A stretch of DNA of 64,000 bases, taken from contig CAVXRO010000008.1 of NCBI GenBank assembly GCA_963764235.1, positions 1 through 64,000 on the forward strand, given 5' to 3'. Source of the DNA: DATFVA01 sp963764235. Its GTDB lineage: Bacteria; Bacteroidota; Ignavibacteria; Ignavibacteriales; Ignavibacteriaceae. Shown here piece after piece: positions 55,738 to 64,000 of this stretch. The translations under genes and the position numbers were made by a program. A model generated the notes under the pieces. The model made no database searches and had not been told where the DNA came from. It saw only the letters and a list, made by a program, of their open reading frames with translations. Within the stretch, counting starts at the first letter, position 1. Every line of letters starts with the position of its first letter.

Positions 55738-56643
55738 TTACCTATTATCTTTAATGATATACTTTTCCGATTTATATAATTTAGACCTTAATTTTCGTGC
55801 AAATGCCCAAAGAGTCATTGTCCTTAAATGTAATAAAACTTTCAATATATATTTTACATCTTTAATATGTAAAAAATCTTTGAAGTCTGACAAAGCACTC
55901 CCTCCAATAAGACCCTCCCTGTCGAATTTATACCTTTTCCCTCCCGCTAATAAATTTGCTCTCTCATCGTTGATTAAAGCGATTATTCCTTCCGATTGAT
56001 AATCTGATCTATGTGACAAGCTATCGGGACGATCTCTATAAAAAACTGTAACCGGCTTTGTAATCACTATTAAAGGATTAATATCTCCCAAACGAAATAT
56101 TAACCTATAATCATCATAGGAAATAGAATCAGTAGGATAACCGCCAATTTTAAGTAACAATTTTCTCTTTACTATAAGATTAGCATTACCTGAACTTAGC
56201 GAAACACTTTTTCTGAAAAAACAATCAAACTTTGTACAATTTATATTTTGGTTGTTCAAATATGATTCTAAGTCACCCAATTCACTCGAAAATTTCCATT
56301 TAGCGATAATCATTGGAGGATTATTAAAATATTCAATAACCCTTTTATATGTTTTGAGTGCATGCGGTAATAATACATCGTCAGAATCGAAAGAAACTAT
56401 ATACTCTCCGATCGCTTTATTTATTCCCAAATTTCTAGCGAACGATACACCCTTATGATTTTGACTAAGCATTTTTATTTTATCTGTGTATGGTTGTACC
56501 TTGTCGAGGGTATCATCTGATGATCCATCATCAATTAGTATTATCTCATAATCACTAAGCTCTTGATTTATAAGAGAATTTAATGTCTCATCTATAAATT
56601 TTCCAGAATTATATGCTGGAACAACTATACTAAATAGAGGCAT
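55738..56643 (-). CDS. GT2 family glycosyltransferase
   Basis: 301 residues. PLFSIVVPAYNSGKFIDETL, LIDDGSSDDTLDKV and YIVSFDSDDVLLPHALKTY are the GT-A nucleotide and metal motifs (DSDD acting as the DxD). The C-terminus is basic with IKDVKYILKVLLHLRTMTLW. It is closely related to the gene at 56932 (same length and motif order), so one arose by tandem duplication. Gap of 288 bases between them without a gene. Confidence 0.85.
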   Translation of the reverse strand: MPLFSIVVPAYNSGKFIDETLNSLINQELSDYEIILIDDGSSDDTLDKVQPYTDKIKMLSQNHKGVSFARNLGINKAIGEYIVSFDSDDVLLPHALKTYKRVIEYFNNPPMIIAKWKFSSELGDLESYLNNQNINCTKFDCFFRKSVSLSSGNANLIVKRKLLLKIGGYPTDSISYDDYRLIFRLGDINPLIVITKPVTVFYRDRPDSLSHRSDYQSEGIIALINDERANLLAGGKRYKFDREGLIGGSALSDFKDFLHIKDVKYILKVLLHLRTMTLWAFARKLRSKLYKSEKYIIKDNR

Positions 56644-56931
56644 AAATCAGATCTCCTAACTCTTATAAGGATTTTCGAAATATCGGCACGTAAAAAAAAC
56701 CCGAAGCGTAATTACCTACAAGTAAAATGCTAATCCTCCTTCTTTATATACTTCTACATCAGTCTTTCTAGCATTTGGCAAACAAATGAAACTATCGAAA
56801 GTCAGTCTTTTCCGGGGAGCTAATTCTTTTAAATTTTTTTAATTACTAATATTGATTCACCTACATCGCAGCTAATTTCAAGCAGGGCTCATTAAGTAAA
56901 TGGAATATATTCATTCTTCATTTGGCACTAG

Positions 56932-57849
56932 TTATTTGCCTTCTACGTCTAATTTGATATTATGTCTTTCACTTAAATAGAAGTTAGAAACAAATTTTCT
57001 AAAAAAACCTATTATAATCATTGATCTCAAGTGAATTAAAAGTAATAATATTTTTTTGAAGTTTTTCATACCAACATAATTTACTATTGCCGACATAACA
57101 TTTGTACCTATCAAACCACGTCGATTGAATTGCATTTTTTTGCCGCCTGGTAATATTCTCCTTCTTTCATCATCAATTAATGCTAAAGCACCATTTACTA
57201 TATAGTCAACATTTTTGGACCAATTATGGTCATGTACTCTATAACCAAACGTGGTTGGATACGTAATTTTAATCAAAGGGGTTTCAGTTCCTAAACGAAA
57301 CATCAGTCTAGCATCATCGCAAGCAAATGAATTAGGTGAATATCCTGAAATTTTTAAAAGACATTCTTTTCGAATAATTAAAGAACTGTTTGCAAAAAAA
57401 GCAAAATGTGTTTTTTTGAAATAACATTCTAATTCCGTGCAGTAAATATTTTTCCCATCCCATGAGTTAAATTCAACTTCAGTAATTTTTTCAAAATATT
57501 TCTCTTTTCCTGAAATTATAGGTGGATGATGTAAATATTCTATGACCTGCTTATATATAATAAGCGCGTATGGTAACAAAATATCATCATGATCAAATGA
57601 AACAATATATTCTCCTTGGGCATATTTAATTCCCAAATTCCTTGCTGATGTAGAACCTTTGTTATCTTGTCTAACAATACGAATTCGAGCTTTATATTTA
57701 AGTAATTTATCATAAGTACCATCAGTTGAGCCATCATCTATAACTATTGTTTCAAAATCCGTATTTGTTTGATTTAACAGTGATAATATTGTCTGATCAA
57801 TAAAATTTGTCGCATTAAATGTTGGGATAACAATACTAAATAAAGGCAT
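56932..57849 (-). CDS. GT2 family glycosyltransferase, tandem paralogue
   Basis: 305 residues, PLFSIVIPTFNATNFIDQTI and VIDDGSTDGTYDKLLKYK, then YIVSFDHDDILLPYALIIYK (HDD at the metal site). It shares the plan of the gene at 55738, including the end MKNFKKILLLLIHLRSMI. A fragment of a GT4 gene lies just upstream. Probably cytoplasmic and acting on a lipid-linked acceptor; donor unknown. Confidence 0.85.
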   Translation of the reverse strand: MPLFSIVIPTFNATNFIDQTILSLLNQTNTDFETIVIDDGSTDGTYDKLLKYKARIRIVRQDNKGSTSARNLGIKYAQGEYIVSFDHDDILLPYALIIYKQVIEYLHHPPIISGKEKYFEKITEVEFNSWDGKNIYCTELECYFKKTHFAFFANSSLIIRKECLLKISGYSPNSFACDDARLMFRLGTETPLIKITYPTTFGYRVHDHNWSKNVDYIVNGALALIDDERRRILPGGKKMQFNRRGLIGTNVMSAIVNYVGMKNFKKILLLLIHLRSMIIIGFFRKFVSNFYLSERHNIKLDVEGK

Positions 57850-57873
57850 TGCTCTTAACTCCTAAAAGTAGAC

Positions 57874-57960
57874 TTAAATCAACAATAATCTTATGAATCT
57901 TGCATCATAATCAAAATTAGATTGAACTATCATCAAAACATGTTTATATTTTTTAGACAT
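57874..57960 (-). pseudogene. N-terminal fragment of a GT4 glycosyltransferase
   Basis: 28 residues, MSKKYKHVLMIVQSNFDYDA and then FIRLLLI before a stop. It corresponds to the start of the GT4 module found at 54511 and inside the fusion protein upstream. It lies between the fusion gene and the GT2 gene and is too short to be functional. Confidence 0.7.
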
Positions 57961-57990
57961 GAATAATATTTAATAAACTGAAATAATCCT

Positions 57991-60144
57991 TTACTTCTGA
58001 TTAGTGAGTTTATTTATCACTTCAAGATAACTTTTTTTCATTTCTTTCCAGGAAATATTTTCTAAATCCTCTAATGCTGATTTTACCTGTCCTTCCTGTA
58101 ACCCGGGATTTTTAGCAAGGGAGATTATCTTTTCAGCTATATCATCAATGTTGTTCGGATCAAAGTAACTGATGCTGTTTTCTCTAAAAATATTACATGT
58201 CGCTTCTAATTTCGAAGCACAAATTGGCAATCCACTTGAAATATACTCGAATGCTTTTGTAGAAAGTGCAAGATTCATATACGGCGTATCCAGGTAAGGA
58301 ACTATTCCAATGTCCATTTTTCTTATATACTCACTGACCAGATCATATTTTACTTTACCCGGTAAATGTACAGTGCCGTCAAGATTAAGACTTTCTACCA
58401 ATTGTTTTATATGGTTTATATAATCAGTATCACCGCTTCCGTATAAAAATAACTGGCTTCCGGGTAATTCACACAATACTTTTGGAAAAGATTCAACTAA
58501 TAAATGAAGACCAAACCTTTTTGCAATTGTTCCATGATAAAATATATTCACTTCCCTGGTCATCGCTTTAAATTTTCTTCCGCTGAAGAATGGGAATTGA
58601 TTTTCATCTGCTGTATTTAAGATTAATGTAACTTTAGGAGAGAGCACACCTCTTTTATTGATAATATCCGCACATTGCTTAGTAACAGTTATTAAATGAG
58701 TGGCAAATTTATAAGAGAGATATTCGAATGACCTTAAAAATGGATACATTGCATAAAAAAGTAATTTTGACCATTTCTCTCTGAATAGTTCTATTGTCAA
58801 GTCATGTATATCTAGTACTATCGGGGTTCCAAATATTCTTTGAAAAAATGCAGTGAAAACAAGATGATCCGGCATATTATGAATTTGTATAAGAGAATAT
58901 CTGTTCTTGATTGCAAGATAGTTGAGTATAAAGAATGCTTTTAGAAAGAAAATGGATGAATAAATCAAATAAGTTAAAACGTTTTTTTTAGGAAAAATTG
59001 TCATAATTCTTCTGACAACCACATTATCAACAATTTCTAATTTTGGTTTACCTTTCGCGCCTAAACTTATTATATCAAGGTTGTATCCTTCATCGACTAA
59101 CGCAACCGCCTGCCTTCTAACTCTGGGATCGCTTTCATAATCGCTCTGCACAACCATGCAGATCCTTTTTGCCATATTTCTTGACTTTTTGCTGATATCA
59201 TCGGCAAAAGAATTCGATGACTTTCGTGAGTCTGTAACAAACTCTGCCGCTTCCTTTGGTAAAACATTCCAGAATTGCCCTTTATAATTCTTAAGTAAAT
59301 ACTCCAGGAATTCACGATACAACGAATAAGGATATTCTTCATCACCCTTTTCTGCACCTTCGAATTGAATATAATCCGGATGTACATTTAATAATACCAT
59401 ACCTCCTTTTTCAGCTATCCAGTTCAATTTATCAGTCCAGATTTTAATGGTCTTTTCACCCATTAAAATGAAAGGTGTAAAGTCCTGAGGAAGGGTATAT
59501 GGCAGTTCAACATATCCGCCATCTTTATGTCTGTTGCTTTCAATCCAGAAAGGGAAAATTGTTCCGACACCATCAGGCTGCGGTTCAAAAGGATCTGTGT
59601 CGAAAGTTGAAAGATCATACATTATATCCAATTCACCTATTAAATCAAGATTATGGTGCATAGATGGGGCGCGAAAGCCAACAGAATTCCATTCCCTCAG
59701 GTACGTATTTATTATTTCAGCACGTTTCAGAAATTCTGATTCTGACGAAAATAATTTGCCGTCATGGTACAACCCATGTACTCCATATTCGAAGCCGTTT
59801 TGTTTCAAATTATTTAACAGTTCTTTCTCAACGTTATAATCCCTTTCAGGTACAAAGTTAAAGGATGAAACAAATCCCAGCTCTTTTTCAATCTGCATCA
59901 ATTTTAAGACACGGTCATATCCTTTTTTGTGTTCAACGTCGTGTGTTAAGATAAGAGCAAATTTTTTATGATCATGCCATCCATTCCAATTTGATGGTTT
60001 AGTGCCTGCACTTTCAAGGATAGGCCAGGTGGATGTATATTTCTTTGCAGTTTTTTTAATCAGAAAACTTCTGAATTTTATCTGAATTTTTCTGGGTACT
60101 AATGGTTTAATAAAATAAAATATTTTATAGAGAATTATTTCCAA
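57991..60144 (-). CDS. Fusion of polysaccharide deacetylase and GT4 glycosyltransferase
   Basis: 717 residues. Residues 1-305 are a NodB-like deacetylase: ILTHDVEHKKGYDR (67-70 hold the catalytic and metal Asp), FNFVPERDYNVEKE, YGVHGLYHDGK, FRAPSMHHN and VHPDYIQF. A linker of about 18 residues follows. From Met324 (KRICMVVQSDYESDPRVRR) a complete GT4 enzyme follows, with LIQIHNMPDHLVFTAFF, LDIHDLTIELF, IFYHGTIAKRFGLHLL and YMNLALSTKAFEYISSGLPI. Met324 could be an internal start. The pairing suggests that a sugar is transferred and N-deacetylated by one product. Both modules have separate relics nearby. Confidence 0.88.
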   Translation of the reverse strand: MEIILYKIFYFIKPLVPRKIQIKFRSFLIKKTAKKYTSTWPILESAGTKPSNWNGWHDHKKFALILTHDVEHKKGYDRVLKLMQIEKELGFVSSFNFVPERDYNVEKELLNNLKQNGFEYGVHGLYHDGKLFSSESEFLKRAEIINTYLREWNSVGFRAPSMHHNLDLIGELDIMYDLSTFDTDPFEPQPDGVGTIFPFWIESNRHKDGGYVELPYTLPQDFTPFILMGEKTIKIWTDKLNWIAEKGGMVLLNVHPDYIQFEGAEKGDEEYPYSLYREFLEYLLKNYKGQFWNVLPKEAAEFVTDSRKSSNSFADDISKKSRNMAKRICMVVQSDYESDPRVRRQAVALVDEGYNLDIISLGAKGKPKLEIVDNVVVRRIMTIFPKKNVLTYLIYSSIFFLKAFFILNYLAIKNRYSLIQIHNMPDHLVFTAFFQRIFGTPIVLDIHDLTIELFREKWSKLLFYAMYPFLRSFEYLSYKFATHLITVTKQCADIINKRGVLSPKVTLILNTADENQFPFFSGRKFKAMTREVNIFYHGTIAKRFGLHLLVESFPKVLCELPGSQLFLYGSGDTDYINHIKQLVESLNLDGTVHLPGKVKYDLVSEYIRKMDIGIVPYLDTPYMNLALSTKAFEYISSGLPICASKLEATCNIFRENSISYFDPNNIDDIAEKIISLAKNPGLQEGQVKSALEDLENISWKEMKKSYLEVINKLTNQK

Positions 60145-60385
60145 GAGGACAGATCCATTTTAAAAATTAAATTCATTAAAAATCATAAAAACAATCTGCG
60201 GGTTTTTCTTTTGTAATTATTTAATTAAACTTATTTATTAATATCAGCGAAGAAACAATTTCATTTTGTACAAAATTTCTATACCTTTTTCAATATAAAT
60301 GCCATAAGTTGTAATCTAATCCCAGTCAATTGAGAATAATGGGCTATGTCAAAATATTATAATGAGAATTATAATTAAAAAATTC

Positions 60386-61282
60386 CTAAAATAGTGCATC
60401 TCTGTTTAATTTTGGAACCGCGGGCGGGGTTAAATCTTTAATATTACATAGTCTGAGACTGAGATCCCATAATTTCGTCGCTGCTTCTTTATCATAGGTT
60501 TCAGGAGAGGATTGTATTACTTTTTTCTTATAAAAATATCTGCCGGAAGTTCCCTCAGTTTCACAAGAATCAGCAAGGTATATAATTGTTTCCGCTCCTT
60601 TCCGGGGAGTAATTAAACTTCTTTTGGATACATAATATAATATGTGTTTTAACCAGGGAATGAGTCCGTTATTCTTCCCCAGGTTGGTTAAAACTCCCCC
60701 AGGTTCCATCGCATTAACACTTATTTTTTTATCTTTCAATCTTTCAGCCAGTTCGTATGTAAATAGAAGAATGGCGAGCTTTGATTTGCCGTAGGCTGTT
60801 TTGCGATTGTAATGAATAGGGTTTGCTGCCTGACTAAAGTCGTTAGTTTGATTATTATGTGCTGATGATGCAACATTAATTATTCTTGCTGAAGATGATT
60901 TCTCCAACAGGCTGAGAAGCAGATTGGTCAACAGGAAATGGCCAAGGTAATTTGTTGCAAATGTCAGTTCTATTCCATCAGCACTTTTTTTATATTCATT
61001 AAATCTTGCTCCGGCATTATTGATAAATATATCTATACACTCATATCTGGAATTGATTATTTCTGTCAGTTGAGTTACTTCATTCATTGAAGATAAATCT
61101 GCCGGTAGAAATTCAACTTCAATGTTTTTGTATTTTCTTTTTATCGCATTAATAATTGCCTCAGCCCTACCCGGATTTCTTCCTGTTAATATGAGTGAGT
61201 AACCAATTTCAGCCAGTGCCATAGCGGCAGCTTTTCCAATCCCTGACGTAGCGCCTGTTATTAAACAAATTTTCTTTTTCAT
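60386..61282 (-). CDS. SDR family oxidoreductase (retinol dehydrogenase-like)
   Basis: 298 residues of the short-chain dehydrogenase family. The cofactor site is CLITGATSGIGKAAAMAL; TGRNPGRAEA suggests NADP preference. FINNAGARF, the catalytic Ser in INVASSAHN and YGKSKLAILLF (Tyr-x3-Lys) follow. It resembles the retinol dehydrogenase/WW-domain oxidoreductase branch, which acts on hydrophobic alcohols. It lies 64 bases downstream of the TylF-type gene and near the NRPS gene, so it may reduce or oxidise the assembled compound. Confidence 0.85.
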   Translation of the reverse strand: MKKKICLITGATSGIGKAAAMALAEIGYSLILTGRNPGRAEAIINAIKRKYKNIEVEFLPADLSSMNEVTQLTEIINSRYECIDIFINNAGARFNEYKKSADGIELTFATNYLGHFLLTNLLLSLLEKSSSARIINVASSAHNNQTNDFSQAANPIHYNRKTAYGKSKLAILLFTYELAERLKDKKISVNAMEPGGVLTNLGKNNGLIPWLKHILYYVSKRSLITPRKGAETIIYLADSCETEGTSGRYFYKKKVIQSSPETYDKEAATKLWDLSLRLCNIKDLTPPAVPKLNRDALF

Positions 61283-61345
61283 ATTTATAATTGTTAAAAT
61301 TATCGAACTGCCAGGGGTAAGCAGGATACCATAATTGACATTCTC

Positions 61346-62083
61346 TTAAACTTTTCGGAAGTAAGCAGAGGTGTAATTTCCTGCGATTAGAATATTCATC
61401 TTTTCAGGCTTACCTGATAAAAATTCATCACATGCTTTCTTTACTCCGGGTGATTTATAATTTGGATCGGTGGTCATTTCTACTTTTGTATCTGGATCCC
61501 AGTAAACTCCCAGCAGACAAATTCCTCCAGGGCTTAATCTGGGATATACATTCTGCAATGCGACTAAGGTTGATTTATAAAGGTCAGCATCAATTAATGC
61601 AATGGCAATTTTACCCGGTAGCGAGCTTTCAAGAGTATCCTCAAACCAGCCGGGAATTGTGATCGGCTTATCCAGACCGACCTGTTCGAAATGTTTGTTG
61701 AATTTTTCCAGGGAAGCATTCATATCACCCTTTTTGTAAACCCCTTCATCTGCATTTTCCGTATCCGGTACACCCTGGAAGCTATCGAATGCATAAAGGT
61801 TTCTTGCCGGGTCTTTTTCATGTAGAATTTTTTTCAGGATAACAGTGGATTCACCGGCATGACAACCGACTTCAACAAAATCTCCCTCTATTTGCATAAG
61901 CAGCACCTGGTTTGCAAGGTGAAATAAATTCATCCTTGATTCGATGCTTGCCATCTGTCCTCTCCAGTAGGACCCGATCCTTATCCAGGGAATGACTTTT
62001 CTGAACACCCTGTCGACCTGGTCAACAATTTTTGAATGACGTGGTGGCGTTCCTAAATATTCACATAAAAATAGATTGTCCAT
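61346..62083 (-). CDS. TylF/MycF-type O-methyltransferase
   Basis: 245 residues of the macrocin-O-methyltransferase family. SAM-binding GDFVEVGCHAGESTVIL, then YAFDSFQGVPDTENAD, PGWFEDTLESSLPG and IALIDADLYKSTLVAL (metal Asp residues) are the family signature. Members methylate hydroxyls of sugars on antibiotics or glycans in a Mg-dependent way. It is the middle gene between SDR and NRPS, 69 bases from the NRPS end, on the same strand. Confidence 0.87.
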   Translation of the reverse strand: MDNLFLCEYLGTPPRHSKIVDQVDRVFRKVIPWIRIGSYWRGQMASIESRMNLFHLANQVLLMQIEGDFVEVGCHAGESTVILKKILHEKDPARNLYAFDSFQGVPDTENADEGVYKKGDMNASLEKFNKHFEQVGLDKPITIPGWFEDTLESSLPGKIAIALIDADLYKSTLVALQNVYPRLSPGGICLLGVYWDPDTKVEMTTDPNYKSPGVKKACDEFLSGKPEKMNILIAGNYTSAYFRKV

Positions 62084-62152
62084 TCTGATGGCTCCGTCTG
62101 CCTGGTTATTTTACTGTATTTGTTATAACTATTATCTGTTAACCGTTTGTAT

Positions 62153-64000
62153 TTACCGGCTGTTCAATCGTTTCCTAAGCTCTTCAGCTAATGTCGCAAC
62201 ATAAGGCTCTACCAGCATTGCGTGTGGATTAATGGGTAATTCTATAATGTCAAGGTCTTTGACAAGATCACCCCACCCCATATTTGGATCAGAGTAGAAT
62301 GAATAGTTCTTCTGCGGCTTGAATAAAGTTAATTCACCCTTGTATGGCTTAGGCCTGTAAATATCACCTGCATGATCATTTATTGTTTGTACCGATAATT
62401 CAATTCCGGATTCTGCTCTCCCAAAACTATCGTCCAAAGTTGTTCCCGGCATTTCTGTTCTTATGTTTGCCCAGCCTCCGTCACCTGCAAGCCGTTTTTT
62501 TTCTTTTAAATAGCTTAACATTTCTGAGGGTTTTAAATGTGTGAAGTTTTTTACGTGGAACTTGAATTTCTCAAAAATGAAGCTGGTAAAACTTGCTTTT
62601 TCGGCTAGTGCGAAATTGTATGTATCCAGCATAACTACAATTCCAACCTTTTCTCCTGTTCTTAATAACCGCTGCGCCATTTCATATGCTATGGTTCCGC
62701 CTAAACAATATCCTCCTATAAAATATGGCCCTGAAGGCTGTACTTTCCGGATTTCTCTTAAATAATGTTCGGCCATTTCCTCGACTGTATTTAAAGGCTT
62801 GCTTCTTCCGTCCAAACCCTGCGATTGTAATCCATACAGGGGGTAATCAGGCTCAAGATATTTTGATAAAGTTTTGTACAGTAATACATTTCCCCCTGCC
62901 CCGTGTATCAGGTACAATGGTTTCCGTGATCCTTTCGGTTGTATAGGGATAAGCGACTGCCATTCGTAATTGTCTTCGTTTTCATTCAGTAATCGCTTAG
63001 CTAACTCCTCAACGGTCGGTGCATTGAATAACAGTGCGAGCGGGAATCTTTGTCCGAATTCTTCTTCAATCCGGTTAAATAATCTTACCGCAAGTAATGA
63101 TTGTCCCCCCAGATCAAAGAAACTATCCTTAATACTGACTTTAGTGACCTTAAGTAAATTTTTAAAAATTTCAGCAAGCTTTTTTTCAGTCTCATTTCCC
63201 GGAGCGACATAATCGTCAGTATAATTCTCAGTTACTTCAGGAAAAGGCAGAGCATCAAAGTCAATCCTGTTTTTCTGACCAACAGGAATATCCTGAATAA
63301 TAACTAAATTTTCAGGAACTATATAAGCTGGAATCCTCTTCAATAAGAAGCGTCGTAAATTCCTGATGGTTTCTTTTGTCTCTTTATCGGATTCATCATT
63401 CTGTAATCTGACGTAACCAATATAATGGCATTCTCCTCTGATATTTGTCCTCCGTACAAGGAATGCGTCTTTAATAAGAGGGCTTTCCAGCAGTAAATTC
63501 TCAACATCCCTTGTTTCGAAATGAAAGCTTCGAATTTTTACTCTTCTTTTATGAGCGGACAGAAATTCAATCTCGCCTCTTGAGTTATACCTTGCTAAAT
63601 CTCCCGTGCGAAAATATTTTTGCGGATTTTTACCTTCAATGGATATATTTATAAAAACCTGATCATCTGATGTGAGATTTTTATGATAACTATCAGCTAA
63701 TCCCGGAACGGATATCAATATTTCTCCGGATTTGCCTACGGGTACCGGAACCAGATTCTGGTCAACAAGAACAACGCTATTGCCGCCTGATGTTTTTCCC
63801 AGAGAGTTTAACGACTCCGGATTCAATTTATTTATAATTGAGAAGATGCTTGTCTCAATAGTTCCATATAAATTCCATATCTCACTAAATGTATTAAGTA
63901 ATTTCTCTGATAGATTTGGTCTGAGATACTCTCCCGAACTCAGGGCTTTTATTTTGTTATCAATTTTCCAGTCTGGGGCCAAAACATTGTCCCATACAGC
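62153..64000 (-). CDS. NRPS 3' end: adenylation, carrier and thioesterase domains (partial)
   Basis: The frame continues off the right edge; the TTG at 63982 is internal. Visible order: the end of an adenylation domain (IWNLYGTIETSI as A5, YFRTGDLARYN as A7, RRVKIRSFHFE as A8), a carrier domain (IKDSFFDLGGQSLLAVRLF, with the phosphopantetheine Ser) and a type I thioesterase to the C-terminus. In A10 the usual NGK-x-D reads KNRID, so the catalytic Lys is replaced by Arg. The thioesterase nucleophile motif is GGYCLGG, with Cys in place of Ser; Asp in VVMLDTY and His in PINPHAML complete the triad. The product is unknown. Confidence 0.88.
   Translation of the reverse strand, partial: AVWDNVLAPDWKIDNKIKALSSGEYLRPNLSEKLLNTFSEIWNLYGTIETSIFSIINKLNPESLNSLGKTSGGNSVVLVDQNLVPVPVGKSGEILISVPGLADSYHKNLTSDDQVFINISIEGKNPQKYFRTGDLARYNSRGEIEFLSAHKRRVKIRSFHFETRDVENLLLESPLIKDAFLVRRTNIRGECHYIGYVRLQNDESDKETKETIRNLRRFLLKRIPAYIVPENLVIIQDIPVGQKNRIDFDALPFPEVTENYTDDYVAPGNETEKKLAEIFKNLLKVTKVSIKDSFFDLGGQSLLAVRLFNRIEEEFGQRFPLALLFNAPTVEELAKRLLNENEDNYEWQSLIPIQPKGSRKPLYLIHGAGGNVLLYKTLSKYLEPDYPLYGLQSQGLDGRSKPLNTVEEMAEHYLREIRKVQPSGPYFIGGYCLGGTIAYEMAQRLLRTGEKVGIVVMLDTYNFALAEKASFTSFIFEKFKFHVKNFTHLKPSEMLSYLKEKKRLAGDGGWANIRTEMPGTTLDDSFGRAESGIELSVQTINDHAGDIYRPKPYKGELTLFKPQKNYSFYSDPNMGWGDLVKDLDIIELPINPHAMLVEPYVATLAEELRKRLNSR

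Noticed and set aside
16027..62083. An exosortase (PEP-CTERM) system
   Set aside because: Several associated families are present, but no exosortase gene and no PEP-CTERM-type C-terminus are visible; the secreted proteins carry T9SS sorting domains.
1..64000. tRNA, rRNA or tmRNA genes
   Set aside because: No cloverleaf-like GGTTCRA-type segments or rRNA core sequences were recognised by eye. A covariance search could still find a small RNA.

Overview
The window looks like chromosomal DNA from a free-living, AT-rich bacterium of the FCB group, most likely Ignavibacteriota or close kin. The main reason is the repeated type IX secretion (T9SS) C-terminal sorting domain with the NYPNPFNP signature, present on at least five proteins and two gene remnants. 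SatD/DUF3307, a tricorn-type protease and frequent TTG starts fit the same origin. I see no rRNA, tRNA or CRISPR array.

Layout. 1-2924: an IS3-family element (106-1351) sits inside the sorting domain of a secreted-protein gene. 2925-4800: a satD-DUF3307 pair with three phased direct repeats upstream. 4810-9462: a plus-strand run of membrane protein, lipoprotein, LprI-domain protein and four genes for NTF2/SnoaL-fold proteins. 9622-12825: a tricorn-like protease. 13124-15989: a DegT aminotransferase and a polyprenyl-phosphate sugar transferase, which open the glycan region. 16027-22925 (minus): a tight cassette of LbH acyltransferase, acyl carrier protein, AsnB-type amidotransferase, AMP-forming ligase, NadE-like amidase/ligase, methyltransferase and Sfp-type phosphopantetheinyl transferase. 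22926-24336: a non-coding, palindrome-rich gap. 24337-30845: two duplicated beta-helix secreted proteins flanking a cohesin-like protein. 31288-34505: ATP-grasp ligase, PHP phosphoesterase and polysaccharide deacetylase. 34692-38198: two near-identical secreted repeat proteins. 38445-60144 (minus): a surface-polysaccharide locus with fucosyltransferase, Wzy, Wzx, GDP-mannose dehydratase, glycosyltransferases, a WbqC cassette, FemAB-like proteins and a deacetylase-glycosyltransferase fusion. 60386-64000 (minus): SDR, TylF-type methyltransferase and the 3' end of an NRPS.

How the genes fit together (inference). The initiating transferase at 14538, Wzx, Wzy and the glycosyltransferases could build a Wzx/Wzy-type surface glycan. 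The DegT, WbqC, Gmd and epimerase genes would supply unusual amino- and deoxy-sugars. The ACP/ligase/amidotransferase cassette, the FemAB-like proteins and the ATP-grasp gene could add acyl, amide or aminoacyl groups. The Sfp-type enzyme could activate both the ACP and the NRPS carrier protein.

Caveat. At least six otherwise intact genes are each split by one apparent single-base indel in a short homopolymer. I treat these as probable sequencing errors or recent frameshifts and annotate the joined gene.
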